Below, piece by piece: positions 1-9,606 of a stretch of 64,000 bases of DNA. The first letter of the stretch is position 1. The number at the start of each line of letters is the position of its first letter. A model generated the notes under the pieces. That model had not been told where the DNA came from, made no database searches, and worked only from the letters and a program-made list of their open reading frames with translations. Source of the stretch: Paenibacillus soyae (GTDB lineage: Bacteria; Bacillota; Bacilli; Paenibacillales; Paenibacillaceae); NCBI RefSeq assembly GCF_024623455.1, contig NZ_JANIPJ010000020.1:1-64000 (forward strand), written 5' to 3'. Position numbers and translations under genes: made by a program.

Positions 1-24
1 ATTTTCGGGTATAGTAGTCATTGA

Positions 25-79
25 GTAGGGTCCTCCTCTTGGTGATCTCAGCAATCCCGAGGATACCCTACTTTTTTTT
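25..79 (+). terminator. Intrinsic terminator for a gene left of the window
   Basis: The arm GTAGGGT followed by TCCTC pairs with the downstream arm GAGGA and ACCCTAC, with a small internal loop, and is followed directly by eight T residues at 72-79. This is the form of a rho-independent terminator on the + strand. No + strand gene precedes it here, so it probably ends a gene upstream of the window. Confidence 0.7.
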
Positions 80-135
80 GTTTTGGAAAGGACCAAAACT
101 TGGTACACAACTTACTGTACATCATCCAGGTCGGT

Positions 136-229
136 GCGAATAAGCGTGCCAGAAACCTTTATTCGCTCGGAACAAGGCGGTTTGGAGCAAATAAGCGTGC
201 CAGAAACGTCTATTCGCTCGGAACAAGGC
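136..229. repeat. Two tandem copies of a 51-bp palindromic repeat
   Basis: Two near-identical units lie head to tail with a 51-bp period: the shared string AATAAGCGTGCCAGAAAC begins at 139 and again at 190. Each unit is an imperfect inverted repeat (GCGAATAA at one end, TTATTCGC or CTATTCGC at the other) followed by TCGGAACAAGGC. It does not look coding. The structure resembles dispersed intergenic palindromes, but copy number elsewhere cannot be judged from this window. Confidence 0.75.
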
Positions 230-248
230 ATGTTAATTGGTCAGCCGC

Positions 249-292
249 AAAAAAAAACACGTCCGCGGGCGCGCTGTGCCCTGCTGGACGCG
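249..292 (-). terminator. Intrinsic terminator of the YitT gene
   Basis: Read on the minus strand, CGCGTCC pairs with GGACGTG, with an inner GGGC/GCCC pairing, and nine T residues follow (A tract 249-257 on the + strand). It begins 16 bases after the stop codon of the minus-strand YitT-family gene and should terminate it. Confidence 0.8.
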
Positions 293-307
293 GTTTCTTT
301 TCGACGT

Positions 308-1177
308 TTAGTGAATATCTTTTTTCTTGAAGTTTCCGCCTTTTACCTCTGCCACATCGTACACCATAATAAAAGCGGATTCGTCGATCTCGAGAATAAT
401 TTCTTTCATTTTCCGTTCTTCCAATCGGTTAATGACGCAAGTGATTTCCTTGAAGTGCTCGTTCGTATAACCGCCTTGCACCACGCTGTATGTAGCGCCG
501 CGGCCCAATCGCTCGCGAATCGTCTCGATCATCGCTTCGGGATGCTTGGTAATGATTTTGAACGTCTTGGCTCCGCTGAGGCCCTCTTCGACGATATGGA
601 TCACTTTGGAAGCGATGAAGTATGCAATACCCGACAAGATGGCTCCCTGCAAGCCGAATACGGAAGACACGACGATGAACACGAATACGTTCAGGAATAG
701 AATCATATCGCTTGTTCCGAACGGCAGCTTGCGGGAAAGCAGAACCGCCAGCATATCAATTCCGTCGAGCGCGCCGCCATTACGCAAGGCGAGACCCATG
801 CCAACGCCGATAATAATGCCGCCTACGACCGTGACGAGCAACGTATCGCCTTCGATAATCGTGGGAATATGGTGCATCACGATCGTCCCGATGGCCAGCG
901 AGGCGATGCCGAGCACGGAGTAGATCGCGAAGCTTTTCCCGATTTGCTTGTATCCCAGATAGACGAACGGTATGTTAAGAATTCCGATTAGAAGGCCGAG
1001 CGGCAATCCGAACAACTGCGACCCTACGATGCTAAGACCCGTCACACCGCCGTCGGACACGCTGTTAGGAATAAGGACGGCTTCCAGACCGTAAGCCGTA
1101 ATGAACGCGCCGATCACGACGGCGATCCCCCGGAGAATCATGTCCCAGGCTTCCGGCTGTTTGTGCTTTTTTTTCAT
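308..1177 (-). CDS. YitT family membrane protein with DUF2179 domain
   Basis: The 289-residue product has an N-terminal half rich in hydrophobic segments (about five to six membrane spans, residues 13-190) with the glycine-rich runs typical of the YitT/DUF161 family. A soluble C-terminal DUF2179 domain follows (about 200-280, containing GRGATYSVVQGGYT). Members are integral membrane proteins of Bacillota whose transported substrate or role is not established. The ATG has an AGAGG ribosome binding site seven bases upstream, and a terminator follows the stop. It appears monocistronic and has no obvious functional link to the sugar genes next to it. Confidence 0.85.
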   Translation of the reverse strand: MKKKHKQPEAWDMILRGIAVVIGAFITAYGLEAVLIPNSVSDGGVTGLSIVGSQLFGLPLGLLIGILNIPFVYLGYKQIGKSFAIYSVLGIASLAIGTIVMHHIPTIIEGDTLLVTVVGGIIIGVGMGLALRNGGALDGIDMLAVLLSRKLPFGTSDMILFLNVFVFIVVSSVFGLQGAILSGIAYFIASKVIHIVEEGLSGAKTFKIITKHPEAMIETIRERLGRGATYSVVQGGYTNEHFKEITCVINRLEERKMKEIILEIDESAFIMVYDVAEVKGGNFKKKDIH

Positions 1178-1266
1178 GTAAAACCTCTTTTCTCCTTTTT
1201 TTCACCTCCATTATTATACATGAAAAGTCCGTTCGTCCATAACCGGATTCCAAACCGGAATTCCTC

Positions 1267-2280
1267 CTACCCCTTCAAGGGAATCACCATATTCCAGGTT
1301 TCGGTAGCATCCATGAACCCGTCCCGGCCATTCGACACGGCAGCGAATAAGTGGGTCGGCCGGCCATTCTGGAAGAGCAGGAAAGGCCGTTCCAAATTGC
1401 CAAGCGTCTGTACCGTGCCGTCGTCCCACGCCACCGTTCTGGAGTAGGCGAGCGGATTATCTTGCAGCCTCCACTCCTTCCCGTCCGCCGAGAGAGCATG
1501 GATGCCGCCATGCTTCTCGCCGCACAGATGGCCCTCCATATCCTTCGCGATCATGCCGTAGCCCTCCGGAGTTCTCCATATGAAGGGATCCTCGATATGG
1601 AAAGCGTCCGGCGGGAAGACCGGCATATCGCTGATTACCCGATACGGCCCCGCATAATGCTCCGCGTAAGCCGCGCCGATCGTCATGGGCCCATGCTGAT
1701 AGCCTTCGTACCGCCTGGCTTTGTAGATGAGCAGCACGGAGCCGTCCGGATGGACGCACGGAGCCGGGTTCGACGTCAGGAAGCTGTCGAATCGCCCGGG
1801 ACGAACAGGCAGGATCGGCTCATCCAATCTGTGCCATGGACCGAACACGCTGTCCGCCATCGCCAGACCCACCCGCTTGTTCGAGCGGGCGACGATGCAC
1901 CGAGGGTCTTCCAATCCGAAGCTTCCGCCCGGCTCCGGGTCGCTTAGCGGATGAGTTGATCCCATGTAATAGAGCAAATATTTGTCCTTATGTTTGACGA
2001 TATGAGGATTATGCGTGCTGCGTCCATCCCAATATTCCGCCCCTCTCGCCGGAAGCACCGTTTCACGGAACTCGTAGGGACCCTCGGGCGTATCCGAATC
2101 CGCCCGCACGATTTCCGAAGACACCATCCACCCCGGGTGCATGGGCAAACTCTTAGCCCAGCGCGAGGCGAACATGTGGAATCGGCCATCCTCGCCTTGC
2201 ACGACCGAGCCGCACCACACCCAATACCCTTCCATTCGAAATCCTCCTTCACGAGGAGCCGGGAGCATTCGGTTATGCAT
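1267..2280 (-). CDS. GH43-like five-bladed beta-propeller glycosidase
   Basis: The 337-residue protein has no signal peptide. Repeated blade motifs are visible: GRFHMFASRW near 32, DKYLLYYMG near 98, GSVLLIYKARR near 160, EDPFIW near 209 and RPTHLFAAVSNG near 309. This layout belongs to the GH43/GH117-like furanosidase superfamily, and an acidic pair sits in HIEDPFIW. I cannot assign a CAZy family or substrate. It is the last gene of the run that starts with the binding protein at 7082, downstream of the GH88 gene, so it probably acts in the cytoplasm on imported uronate-containing oligosaccharides. The start is supported by AAAGGCGGTGA just upstream. Confidence 0.6.
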   Translation of the reverse strand: MHNRMLPAPREGGFRMEGYWVWCGSVVQGEDGRFHMFASRWAKSLPMHPGWMVSSEIVRADSDTPEGPYEFRETVLPARGAEYWDGRSTHNPHIVKHKDKYLLYYMGSTHPLSDPEPGGSFGLEDPRCIVARSNKRVGLAMADSVFGPWHRLDEPILPVRPGRFDSFLTSNPAPCVHPDGSVLLIYKARRYEGYQHGPMTIGAAYAEHYAGPYRVISDMPVFPPDAFHIEDPFIWRTPEGYGMIAKDMEGHLCGEKHGGIHALSADGKEWRLQDNPLAYSRTVAWDDGTVQTLGNLERPFLLFQNGRPTHLFAAVSNGRDGFMDATETWNMVIPLKG

Positions 2281-2387
2281 ATAAGGTCACCGCCTTTTTC
2301 CAATAAATAAGCATCCCAGTCAATAGGAAAGCCCGGGGGACTCGCTCGTCCTCCGGCCTCCCGTTTGCGTACCCTGTCCAAACTCGG

Positions 2388-3530
2388 TTAGAAAATATGC
2401 CCGCTCCATCCCCTGCTCTTCGCAAGAGCTTCGACGTAGTAATAATCGCCGTAGATCAGCGACACGTTCACGTTCGTATTCGCCGGCTTATGCCCGGTTG
2501 CTCCGAGCAGAATGCCTTCGTATTCCGGCTCGTCGAGCGTGCTGTAGTTCAGGGACAAGGAGCGAATGATGCGCGCCGCGGCCGAACGGTACAGCTCCGC
2601 CTCCTCCGGCGCCACCTGCGCGGAAATGTCGATCAGCCCGGACGCCGCGCAGCTGGCCGCCGACGTGTCCCGCGGCTCTCCGCTCAGGTCCGCCGCGGCG
2701 CGGAAATCCCAATGCGCCACGTCGTCGTCCGGCAGCGCGCTGAGAAAATAATGGGCCACCCGCTTGGCCGCGTTCAAGTATCGGGTTTCCCCCGTAAAGC
2801 GATATGCGCAGCTCATTCCATATAGCGCCCAAGCCTGCCCCCTTGACCAGGACGACTCCGGCGAGAAGCCTTGGCCGCCGTTATAGCGCTCGACCTCGCC
2901 CGTCTCCGGGTCGAACACGACGATATGGCGAACGGAGCCGTCCTCGCGGATGAACGTGCGCAGCACCATGTCCGCATGCGCCTTGGCGATATGCCGGAAC
3001 CGGGGGTCCCCGCTCTCCTCGCTGGCCCAGAACAGAAGCGGCAGGTTCATCATCGTGTCGATAATCGACCAGCCGGTCTGGTCGCGGGGCCATGCCCGGA
3101 GGAACTGTCCCGCGATATTGTATCTCCCCGCCAAATAGTTGGCCGCGAACAGCCCCCGGCGCCGGGCGTCCGGATCGCCGGTCAGCTTGTAGCGGATGAC
3201 GGACGTCGGGAGGAACTGGAACCCGACATCGTGATGGAAGTGGTTCTCCCGCAAGTAGCATTGCTCCATGCGCTCGTCCCAAGGCTCCGCCGCTTCGCGG
3301 TACTTGGCATCGCCGGTCATGTCGTACAGAATCCACAGCATGCCCGGCCAGAAGCCCGAGATCCACTGGTCCACCTTGATCTGGTCGTAGCGGCCCGCCG
3401 CCGAGGCATGAGGCGCCTCGGTCCAGCCCGCCAGCATCATATGATCGACCTTCGTTTGAACTTTATCCCACCAAGCCGACAGCTCGGATGCCGGAAGAGT
3501 TGCTTGTTGTTTGCCCACCTTGAGATCCAC
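2388..3530 (-). CDS. GH88 unsaturated glucuronyl hydrolase
   Basis: The 380-residue (alpha/alpha)6-barrel protein has GH88 hallmarks: HHDVGF (D101), WSIIDTMMNLPLLFW (D158), SSWSRGQAWALYG and DTSAASCAASGL. D101 and D158 fall at positions matching the two catalytic aspartates of Bacillus UGL. The family releases 4,5-unsaturated uronic acid from oligosaccharides made by polysaccharide lyases, by a hydration mechanism. No signal peptide is present, so it works in the cytoplasm on imported products. It lies seven bases after a permease gene in the same operon, and a PL6 lyase is encoded nearby, which fits lyase-then-hydrolase processing. Confidence 0.88.
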   Translation of the reverse strand: MDLKVGKQQATLPASELSAWWDKVQTKVDHMMLAGWTEAPHASAAGRYDQIKVDQWISGFWPGMLWILYDMTGDAKYREAAEPWDERMEQCYLRENHFHHDVGFQFLPTSVIRYKLTGDPDARRRGLFAANYLAGRYNIAGQFLRAWPRDQTGWSIIDTMMNLPLLFWASEESGDPRFRHIAKAHADMVLRTFIREDGSVRHIVVFDPETGEVERYNGGQGFSPESSWSRGQAWALYGMSCAYRFTGETRYLNAAKRVAHYFLSALPDDDVAHWDFRAAADLSGEPRDTSAASCAASGLIDISAQVAPEEAELYRSAAARIIRSLSLNYSTLDEPEYEGILLGATGHKPANTNVNVSLIYGDYYYVEALAKSRGWSGHIF

Positions 3531-3537
3531 TCCTTCT

Positions 3538-4413
3538 TCAGCCTTTGATAGCCCCGATCAGGGCGCCTTTGACAAAATACTTCTGCAGGAACGGGTAGAC
3601 CATGAGGATCGGAATCGTCGCCACCATGATCGTGGCGTATTTCAGCGTCTCCCCCAATATGACGATCTCGTCCTGGCCCGCGCCCTCCGCCATCGAATTC
3701 GCGTCGCCGATAATCAAGATTTCGCGAAGGATCAGCTGCAGCGGATACAAGGACCGATCCTGCAGGAAAATCATCGAGTTGAACCACGAGTTCCAGTGGC
3801 TTACCCCGTAATAGAGTCCGACCACCGCGAGCACCGGCTTGCATAAGGGCAAATAGATGCGGAACAAAATGCCGAAATCGTTCGCTCCGTCGATCTTGGC
3901 CGATTCTTCCAGCGCGTCCGGCACGGCCTCGAACGACGTTCGCATAATGATCAGATTAAACGCGCTTATGGCGGTAGGGACAATAAGCGCCCAGAGCGTA
4001 TTCGTCATGCCGAGATCCCTGACCAGCAGGTAGAACGGAATGAGCCCGCCGCTGAAAAACATCGTAAAAACGATAAACAGCGTAATCGGACGCTTGAATT
4101 GAAGCGACTTGCGGGATAGCGAATAGGCGGCCAGAGAGGTAAGCAGCAGGTTGAGCGCCACTCCGACGATGACGATAAACAACGTGTTGCGGTAGCCGAG
4201 CAGAATCATCGGATTGCCGAACACCGCTTCGTACGTTTCGAGCGAGAAGCCCAGCGGCTTCCACAAGATGCCTTTGTGCGCCATCATGAGCGCCGGCTCG
4301 CTGAACGAAGCGAAGGCTACGTACAGCACCGGATACAGGGTCGCGATCATGAGCGCGGTCAGAACGATCGCGTTGCCCGCCCGGAATATTCGTTCGCTTA
4401 AGCTAGTTTTCAT
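3538..4413 (-). CDS. Sugar ABC transporter permease, YtcP/LplC type
   Basis: The 291-residue membrane protein has six predicted spans and the cytoplasmic EAA loop EALEESAKIDGANDFGILFRIYLPL (about 190-214), where permeases contact the ATPase. The ending FLQKYFVKGALIGAIKG is typical of the second permease of LplABC/YtcP-type oligosaccharide importers. It lies 12 bases after the partner permease gene. As is common in this group, no ATPase gene is nearby, so a shared MsmX-like ATPase encoded elsewhere is expected. The co-transcribed GH88 suggests a uronate-containing oligosaccharide substrate. Confidence 0.88.
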   Translation of the reverse strand: MKTSLSERIFRAGNAIVLTALMIATLYPVLYVAFASFSEPALMMAHKGILWKPLGFSLETYEAVFGNPMILLGYRNTLFIVIVGVALNLLLTSLAAYSLSRKSLQFKRPITLFIVFTMFFSGGLIPFYLLVRDLGMTNTLWALIVPTAISAFNLIIMRTSFEAVPDALEESAKIDGANDFGILFRIYLPLCKPVLAVVGLYYGVSHWNSWFNSMIFLQDRSLYPLQLILREILIIGDANSMAEGAGQDEIVILGETLKYATIMVATIPILMVYPFLQKYFVKGALIGAIKG

Positions 4414-4425
4414 GCGTGCCTCCCT

Positions 4426-5379
4426 CTACCACAAGCTCGTATTATTCAGCCTGCGGCTCAGCCAATTGGAGCCGATGACAAGCGCGAAGTTAATGACGGA
4501 ATTGAACAGTCCGACGGCGGAGCTGAAGCTGAACTGAAAATCCTGCAAACCGATCCGGTACACGTAGGACGAGATGACGTCCGCGGTCACATAGGTTGTC
4601 GGATTGTACAGCAGAATGATCTTCTCGAAGCCCACGCTCATGATTCTGCCGATATCCAGGATGAGCAGAATAACGATGACGGGCAGCAGACCGGGCAGCG
4701 TGACGTGAAGCATCTGCTTCCAGCGTCCGCCGCCGTCGATCTTGCAGGCTTCATACTGCTCGGGATCGATCGCGGACAGCGCGGCCAAATAGATGATGGT
4801 GCCCCAGCCGATATGCTGCCAGATGTTCGAAGAGACGAATATCGTCCGGAATAAGGACGGTTCGAGCAGCATCGTCATCCGCTCGCCGCCGAAGAAAGCG
4901 ATGATATCGTTAATGACGCCGTCGCTGTTCGTGAAGTCCTTAAGAATGCCGCAAATAACCACGATCGAGATAAAATGCGGCAAATACGTAACCGTCTGCA
5001 CCGCTCGCTTAAATAACGAATTTTTCACTTCGTTGAGCAGCAAGGCCAGCACAAGCGGGGCGGGAAACCCGAAGACAAGATCGTACAAGCTGATCATGAG
5101 CGTGTTCTTGAGAACTCTCCAGAAGTACATCCCGCCGAAAAAATCTTTGAAATGCTCGAGTCCGACCCACGCGCTACCGTGAATTCCGAGCCTGGGGTTA
5201 AACTCCTTGAACGCGATAATGGCGCCGTACATCGGAATGTATTGAAAAACAAGGAAATAGGCCAGCACCGGTGTCAGCATGACGTACAAATATTTGTTCC
5301 TGACGATATCCTTCAGAATTTGCGCCGGCAGATGTCCGGCATGCGGGAACGATCGATGTCCCGGCTTCGTTTGCGCCAT
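4426..5379 (-). CDS. Sugar ABC transporter permease, LplB type
   Basis: This is the first permease of the importer, with the N-terminal hallmark LTPVLAYFLVFQYIPMYGAIIAFKEFNP and the EAA loop EQYEACKIDGGGRWKQMLHVTLPG. Two starts are possible. An ATG at 5409 overlaps the stop of the binding-protein gene as ATGA. An internal ATG at 5379 (MAQTKPGH) has AGGGAGGAG six bases upstream, and I prefer it (317 residues). Six transmembrane segments are predicted. The gene forms one operon with the binding protein before it and the second permease after it. Confidence 0.87.
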   Translation of the reverse strand: MAQTKPGHRSFPHAGHLPAQILKDIVRNKYLYVMLTPVLAYFLVFQYIPMYGAIIAFKEFNPRLGIHGSAWVGLEHFKDFFGGMYFWRVLKNTLMISLYDLVFGFPAPLVLALLLNEVKNSLFKRAVQTVTYLPHFISIVVICGILKDFTNSDGVINDIIAFFGGERMTMLLEPSLFRTIFVSSNIWQHIGWGTIIYLAALSAIDPEQYEACKIDGGGRWKQMLHVTLPGLLPVIVILLILDIGRIMSVGFEKIILLYNPTTYVTADVISSYVYRIGLQDFQFSFSSAVGLFNSVINFALVIGSNWLSRRLNNTSLW

Positions 5380-5405
5380 CTTCTGCTCCTCCCTAGCCCA
5401 TTCCG

Positions 5406-7082
5406 TCATCTATTGTTGTAACGATCCATGGCGCCTTGATAAATCGCGATGACATCGCGAACGCCCATCTCTTCCAGCTGCCTGACGAAGCCCTCGTACT
5501 TGTCGAGCGGCTCGCTGCCCATGACGAACTTGATGAACATCTCCTCCATGTACGTATTGACCGCGGTCATCGTCTGCGCGACCTTCTTGCTCTCGTCCAC
5601 CGTAGGCGTTATGAACGCGGGCAAAATATGCTTCGCGGCGTCGGTCTCCGACCAAACCTTGACCGCCTCGTCTTGCTGCGGGAACGTATTGGTCGTCTTC
5701 ATCTCGTGCATCGGGTAGGGACCGTTCGGAATGGTGTACTGCGACAGCATCTGCTGCGACGTATACTTCTCGTTCGCCATGATCGCGTCGGTGAACGTCG
5801 GAACTCCGTTCTCCAGCGTGTAGCTTTCGCCTTCGATGCCGAAGTTGTACAGCATGGCGCCTTGCTCTCCGTACGCGTAATCCAGCCACTTCGCGATCAG
5901 CTCCGGATTCTTGGCCGACGTCGTGATCGAGACGCTGGCTTTCGGGTTATATTTGAAGTCGCGCTGCCCGGTGAACGGTCTCTCTCCCGCATTTAATACG
6001 GGATAAGGAGCCGCCACGAGATCGAAGCCCGGCGTCTGCTCCTTGGCGGATTCGAGCCACTTGCCCATTCCTCCGCCCAGCAGGAACACCGTTGCGCCCG
6101 ATTCGCCGTTCAGCATCCGTTTGTCCAGCGTGTCGCGTTCGACGATCGGGAAGTCCTTGTCGATCAGACCTTCCGAATACCACTGGCGGAACAAGGCAAT
6201 AACCTCCTTGAACTGCGGGTCGAGCGGACCGTATCGAACCTTGCCCTCGTCGTCGATATAGAAGTCCTGCGAAGTGCGGTACGCGCCGTAGAACGCGTCC
6301 TGCAGGTTCATCTTATTGGCGTATTGCGCCGTCAATGGCGCCGCCGCGCCCTTCTTCTCCTTGAACGCGGTCAACACCGCGTGCCAGTCGTCCACGGTTA
6401 CGGGCACCGCCAATCCCAGCTCATCGAGCCAGTCTTTGCGAAGCATCGGTCCCCGGAAGACGACCCCTTCCGTGTTGCGCAGCATCGGGAAGGCGTAGTA
6501 TTGGCCGCTGTCCGTCTTCACCATCTTGTCAAGCTCCGGATCGGCCTCCAGCAGCTTCTTTAATTTCGGCGCGTGCTCCTCGATCAGGTCGTTAAGCGGG
6601 ATGATCACGCCGTCGGCGATCGCTTTCTCCGGACCGCCGGGATAGCTGGTCCACGTATACTCCATCGCGTCAGGCAGCTTGCTGGAGGCAATCAGCAAAT
6701 TGAATTGCTCCTCCAATTGCCCTTCGGACGGATGAACGTACTCGACCTTCACGCCGGTCGCTTCCGCGATCGCCTTGCCGATCGGCGCTTCCGCCAGATT
6801 GGTCGCGAACGTAACCAGATTGCCGTTGATCGGGCCCCAGTACGAGAACGTCTCTTTCGTGTCCAGCGGGTAGGTCGCCTCCGTCCCTTCGTTCTTCTGC
6901 CCTTCGCCGCCGGTTCCCGCATTGCCTGGATTTTGGGTAGGTTCCGCCGTATTGCCGTTTCCGTTTCCATTGCCGGTGCCTGCATTGTTGGAGCATGCGG
7001 CGAGGATAAGCGACAGCGTCAGGATGATTCCCGTCCCGAGCCTCAGCCATTCGAGCTTTCTTCCTTTTCGATTGTTTGCCAT
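5406..7082 (-). CDS. Oligosaccharide-binding lipoprotein of ABC importer
   Basis: The 558-residue lipoprotein has a basic start, a hydrophobic stretch and a lipobox LILAAC with C30 as lipidated residue, then a low-complexity GNGNGN/EPTQ spacer. The body resembles LplA-type extracellular solute-binding proteins of family 1, which are large and carry oligouronides or complex oligosaccharides in Paenibacillus and Bacillus. It is the first gene of the operon continuing to two permeases, GH88 and a GH43-like protein. Upstream lies the membrane AraC regulator gene, a common arrangement. The ATG is preceded by GGAGGGG. Confidence 0.88.
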   Translation of the reverse strand: MANNRKGRKLEWLRLGTGIILTLSLILAACSNNAGTGNGNGNGNTAEPTQNPGNAGTGGEGQKNEGTEATYPLDTKETFSYWGPINGNLVTFATNLAEAPIGKAIAEATGVKVEYVHPSEGQLEEQFNLLIASSKLPDAMEYTWTSYPGGPEKAIADGVIIPLNDLIEEHAPKLKKLLEADPELDKMVKTDSGQYYAFPMLRNTEGVVFRGPMLRKDWLDELGLAVPVTVDDWHAVLTAFKEKKGAAAPLTAQYANKMNLQDAFYGAYRTSQDFYIDDEGKVRYGPLDPQFKEVIALFRQWYSEGLIDKDFPIVERDTLDKRMLNGESGATVFLLGGGMGKWLESAKEQTPGFDLVAAPYPVLNAGERPFTGQRDFKYNPKASVSITTSAKNPELIAKWLDYAYGEQGAMLYNFGIEGESYTLENGVPTFTDAIMANEKYTSQQMLSQYTIPNGPYPMHEMKTTNTFPQQDEAVKVWSETDAAKHILPAFITPTVDESKKVAQTMTAVNTYMEEMFIKFVMGSEPLDKYEGFVRQLEEMGVRDVIAIYQGAMDRYNNR

Positions 7083-7257
7083 TGTGCCCCTCCGTTCGAT
7101 TCGTCTGGTCCGGGCCCTCGTGAACCCGTTCTCATCGTAGCGCCGAATCGGCGCCGCCAGCCATTGTCAAAATGTAAAATCAGCCGCAATTCCTCGAAAA
7201 GGAGAGCGGTAAAAACGTGAATCCATCGTCTTTTCCGGAATAGAAAAGCCCGGAAGG

Positions 7258-9606
7258 CTACTTGATCTCTCTGTAGCGACCGGGCGTGACTCCTTCGAAT
7301 TTTTTGAAGATGCGATGGAACGTGTTGACGTCGTTATAACCGACCTTAAGCGATATCTCGCCGACGGTGTACTTCTCGCCGGCAAGCAGCGATTTGGCCT
7401 CGGCAAGCCGCGTCTTGTTGATGTAATCCAGGAGAGACTCGCCCGTATGCTCCTTGAACAGCTTGGATATATAGGAAGGCGTCATGGAGAAGGCTTCTCC
7501 GATCATGGAGATGTTCAAATTCTCGTCCTGGTAATAATCATTGACGTATTTCATCACCTTGTCGACCAACGGGTTGCTGCTGAATTCGCGGTTCTCGTTG
7601 ATGTAGGCGCATAGAAGTCCCAGCAGCTCGAAGAGCTGGCCGCGCATCTCGCCAACGGTCTGGCATTGCATCAGCTTCTCGATCGCGCGCACGCCGTCCG
7701 GCGCATCCGGTTTGTTCGCCGTACGCACTTCGCCGATTACCTTCTGCAGCGTTGCCATCAAATCGAACATGAGACATTTGGCGGTATGGAAGGAGAATGG
7801 CTCCGCCGTTACGTTCTTTCGGATCAGCTCCGAGGCGAACGCTTCGGCCTTCTCCAGCTGGCCCTCGCGCACGATGGCGATCAGCTGCTGCTCCGCGTTC
7901 AGCGGGTAGAAGTAGCCCGGGGCCGCCCCCTGCCCTTCGCTGCCGCCCAGATCCGCATAATGAATGACGCCGCCGCTCCCCGCCACGATTCGATACTCCA
8001 TCGCTTCGGCCGCTTCATGGAACGCCTGGAAAATTCCGTATTCGCCTTCCTGCTGCGAGCTTGCCGCGGCCGTTAACTGCACGTGGGCATGATGGGAGAT
8101 GAACGCCATGGTTTCCTCCGCGATCCGTTCCAACTGGTTCCGATGCTCCTTCGGCGTAACCGGGTTTTGATTGACAATGCAAGCAAGCAGAGATTGGTCC
8201 AGTTCCACTGCGTAAGCGCTTGCGGAATGCCGCGCAACCTCTTCCACCACGTTGGCGATCAGGAACAGCAACAATCTCCGGTTGCGCGCCCGCTCCCCGT
8301 CTTCCCCGTGAAACTTCCCGAAATGGTCGATGCGCAGCAAGACGACGGAATAGCCGCCGAACGGGAATCGAAGCTCGTGGGCCTCGAACGCATCGCGCAG
8401 CGGAACGTGGCTGTCCAGCTGGCCCTTAAGCAATCGTTGAAGGAAATGGGACCTCAGCGTGTTGTTATGTTCGTTCAGCTTGTAATGAAGCTTCTCTTTC
8501 TCGCGGAACGTGCTGTTCAGCGCGTTCGTCAAATAGGAATATTCGTTGGAGCCCTTGTCGAAAGGGACCCCCGCCTTGAACGACAGGCTTTGGATGAGCG
8601 CATGGATCGGCATGTAATTGCGCCGGAGCAGCCAGATCGTCACGCCGCCGCCGACGACAAGGCAGAGCAGGATGCTGGCAATCGTCAGCTGCTCGACCAC
8701 GTTCATCTTCTGATGGTACACAGCCGCAGGCAGCGTCATCACGTACTTCCACCCGGTAATGGCTGAAGTCGTGTAGGAAGCCACGATGGAACCTCCATCG
8801 CCGTTAATCTCCAATTGGCCCGTTTCCCGGGGCATATCTCCGTACTTCACAATGGAGGGAGCCAGCGGATCACCCGTGGTCGCGATTAACCGGTTCCGTT
8901 CGTCGAGAATTTGAATCATGCCTTCATCCGGTACGGAAGCCTGCCCGAGAAGCTTGCTCTGATCGATCATGAACAGCAGGACGGCGCCCGGCTGTCCCGG
9001 GTTGGAAGGCAGGACCGACTGCGCGAACAAGACGGCCGGCCTCCACCCTTTGCCCTCGGGCACCACCGCCGATTGATAGCCCTTAATGTACGTCGGCTCG
9101 AAAAAATCCATGAACGCCTCGTACGTCATGTCCTCAGAGAATCGGAATTCCTCGTACAAGGAACGGCTGTCCATTCGATTATTTCGGGCGAGCACCGTAT
9201 CGCTATTCAAATAATAGACATAGATTCGTTCGATAAAGTCGTTGGCGATTTCGTATACGCGAAGATCATTGGCGATTTGATACACCGCGTAGTGGTCCGA
9301 ATCGGAAAGCGCGGAGCCGATCGTCATGAAATTCGATATGCGCCTATTGAGACCGACCTCGACGCTTAGGCTTTCGATCCCTTTGAATTGATTATCTATC
9401 GCTTGCTCCATCTGCAGAAGAATCGATTGATTCGCCCGGTTCATCTCGGTCTTCACGACGCTGAGCGTCGCTCCGTAGATCACTCCGCTGATGAGAATCG
9501 GCACGAGCAGGACGGAGAGATAGGACAGCAGCCAGGTCATGAATACGCTGCGATCCTTCGCGTTCTTCTTGAGATCGGTTGTCCATCGGCTTCGGATTTG
9601 CTCCAT
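7258..9606 (-). CDS. Membrane-bound AraC-family regulator with extracellular sensor
   Basis: The 782-residue protein has one membrane segment at about 23-48 (LSYLSVLLVPILISGVIYG), an extracellular Cache-like region, and a second membrane segment at about 300-325. A cytoplasmic part follows and ends in a two-helix-turn-helix AraC domain (about 680-780, with ISMIGEAFSMTPSYISKLFKEHTGESLLDYIN and VGEISLKVGYNDVNTFHRIFKKFEGVTPGRYRE). This architecture belongs to YtdP/YesN-like one-component regulators in Bacillota that control neighbouring carbohydrate operons. It sits between the importer operon downstream and the divergent PL6 gene, so it probably senses the substrate or its fragments and activates both. 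Confidence 0.88.
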   Translation of the reverse strand: MEQIRSRWTTDLKKNAKDRSVFMTWLLSYLSVLLVPILISGVIYGATLSVVKTEMNRANQSILLQMEQAIDNQFKGIESLSVEVGLNRRISNFMTIGSALSDSDHYAVYQIANDLRVYEIANDFIERIYVYYLNSDTVLARNNRMDSRSLYEEFRFSEDMTYEAFMDFFEPTYIKGYQSAVVPEGKGWRPAVLFAQSVLPSNPGQPGAVLLFMIDQSKLLGQASVPDEGMIQILDERNRLIATTGDPLAPSIVKYGDMPRETGQLEINGDGGSIVASYTTSAITGWKYVMTLPAAVYHQKMNVVEQLTIASILLCLVVGGGVTIWLLRRNYMPIHALIQSLSFKAGVPFDKGSNEYSYLTNALNSTFREKEKLHYKLNEHNNTLRSHFLQRLLKGQLDSHVPLRDAFEAHELRFPFGGYSVVLLRIDHFGKFHGEDGERARNRRLLLFLIANVVEEVARHSASAYAVELDQSLLACIVNQNPVTPKEHRNQLERIAEETMAFISHHAHVQLTAAASSQQEGEYGIFQAFHEAAEAMEYRIVAGSGGVIHYADLGGSEGQGAAPGYFYPLNAEQQLIAIVREGQLEKAEAFASELIRKNVTAEPFSFHTAKCLMFDLMATLQKVIGEVRTANKPDAPDGVRAIEKLMQCQTVGEMRGQLFELLGLLCAYINENREFSSNPLVDKVMKYVNDYYQDENLNISMIGEAFSMTPSYISKLFKEHTGESLLDYINKTRLAEAKSLLAGEKYTVGEISLKVGYNDVNTFHRIFKKFEGVTPGRYREIK

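Noticed and set aside
83-700. 205-codon + strand frame running from the repeat region into the YitT gene
   Set aside because: It crosses the tandem repeats and a minus-strand terminator and overlaps the YitT gene antisense; there is no ribosome binding site.
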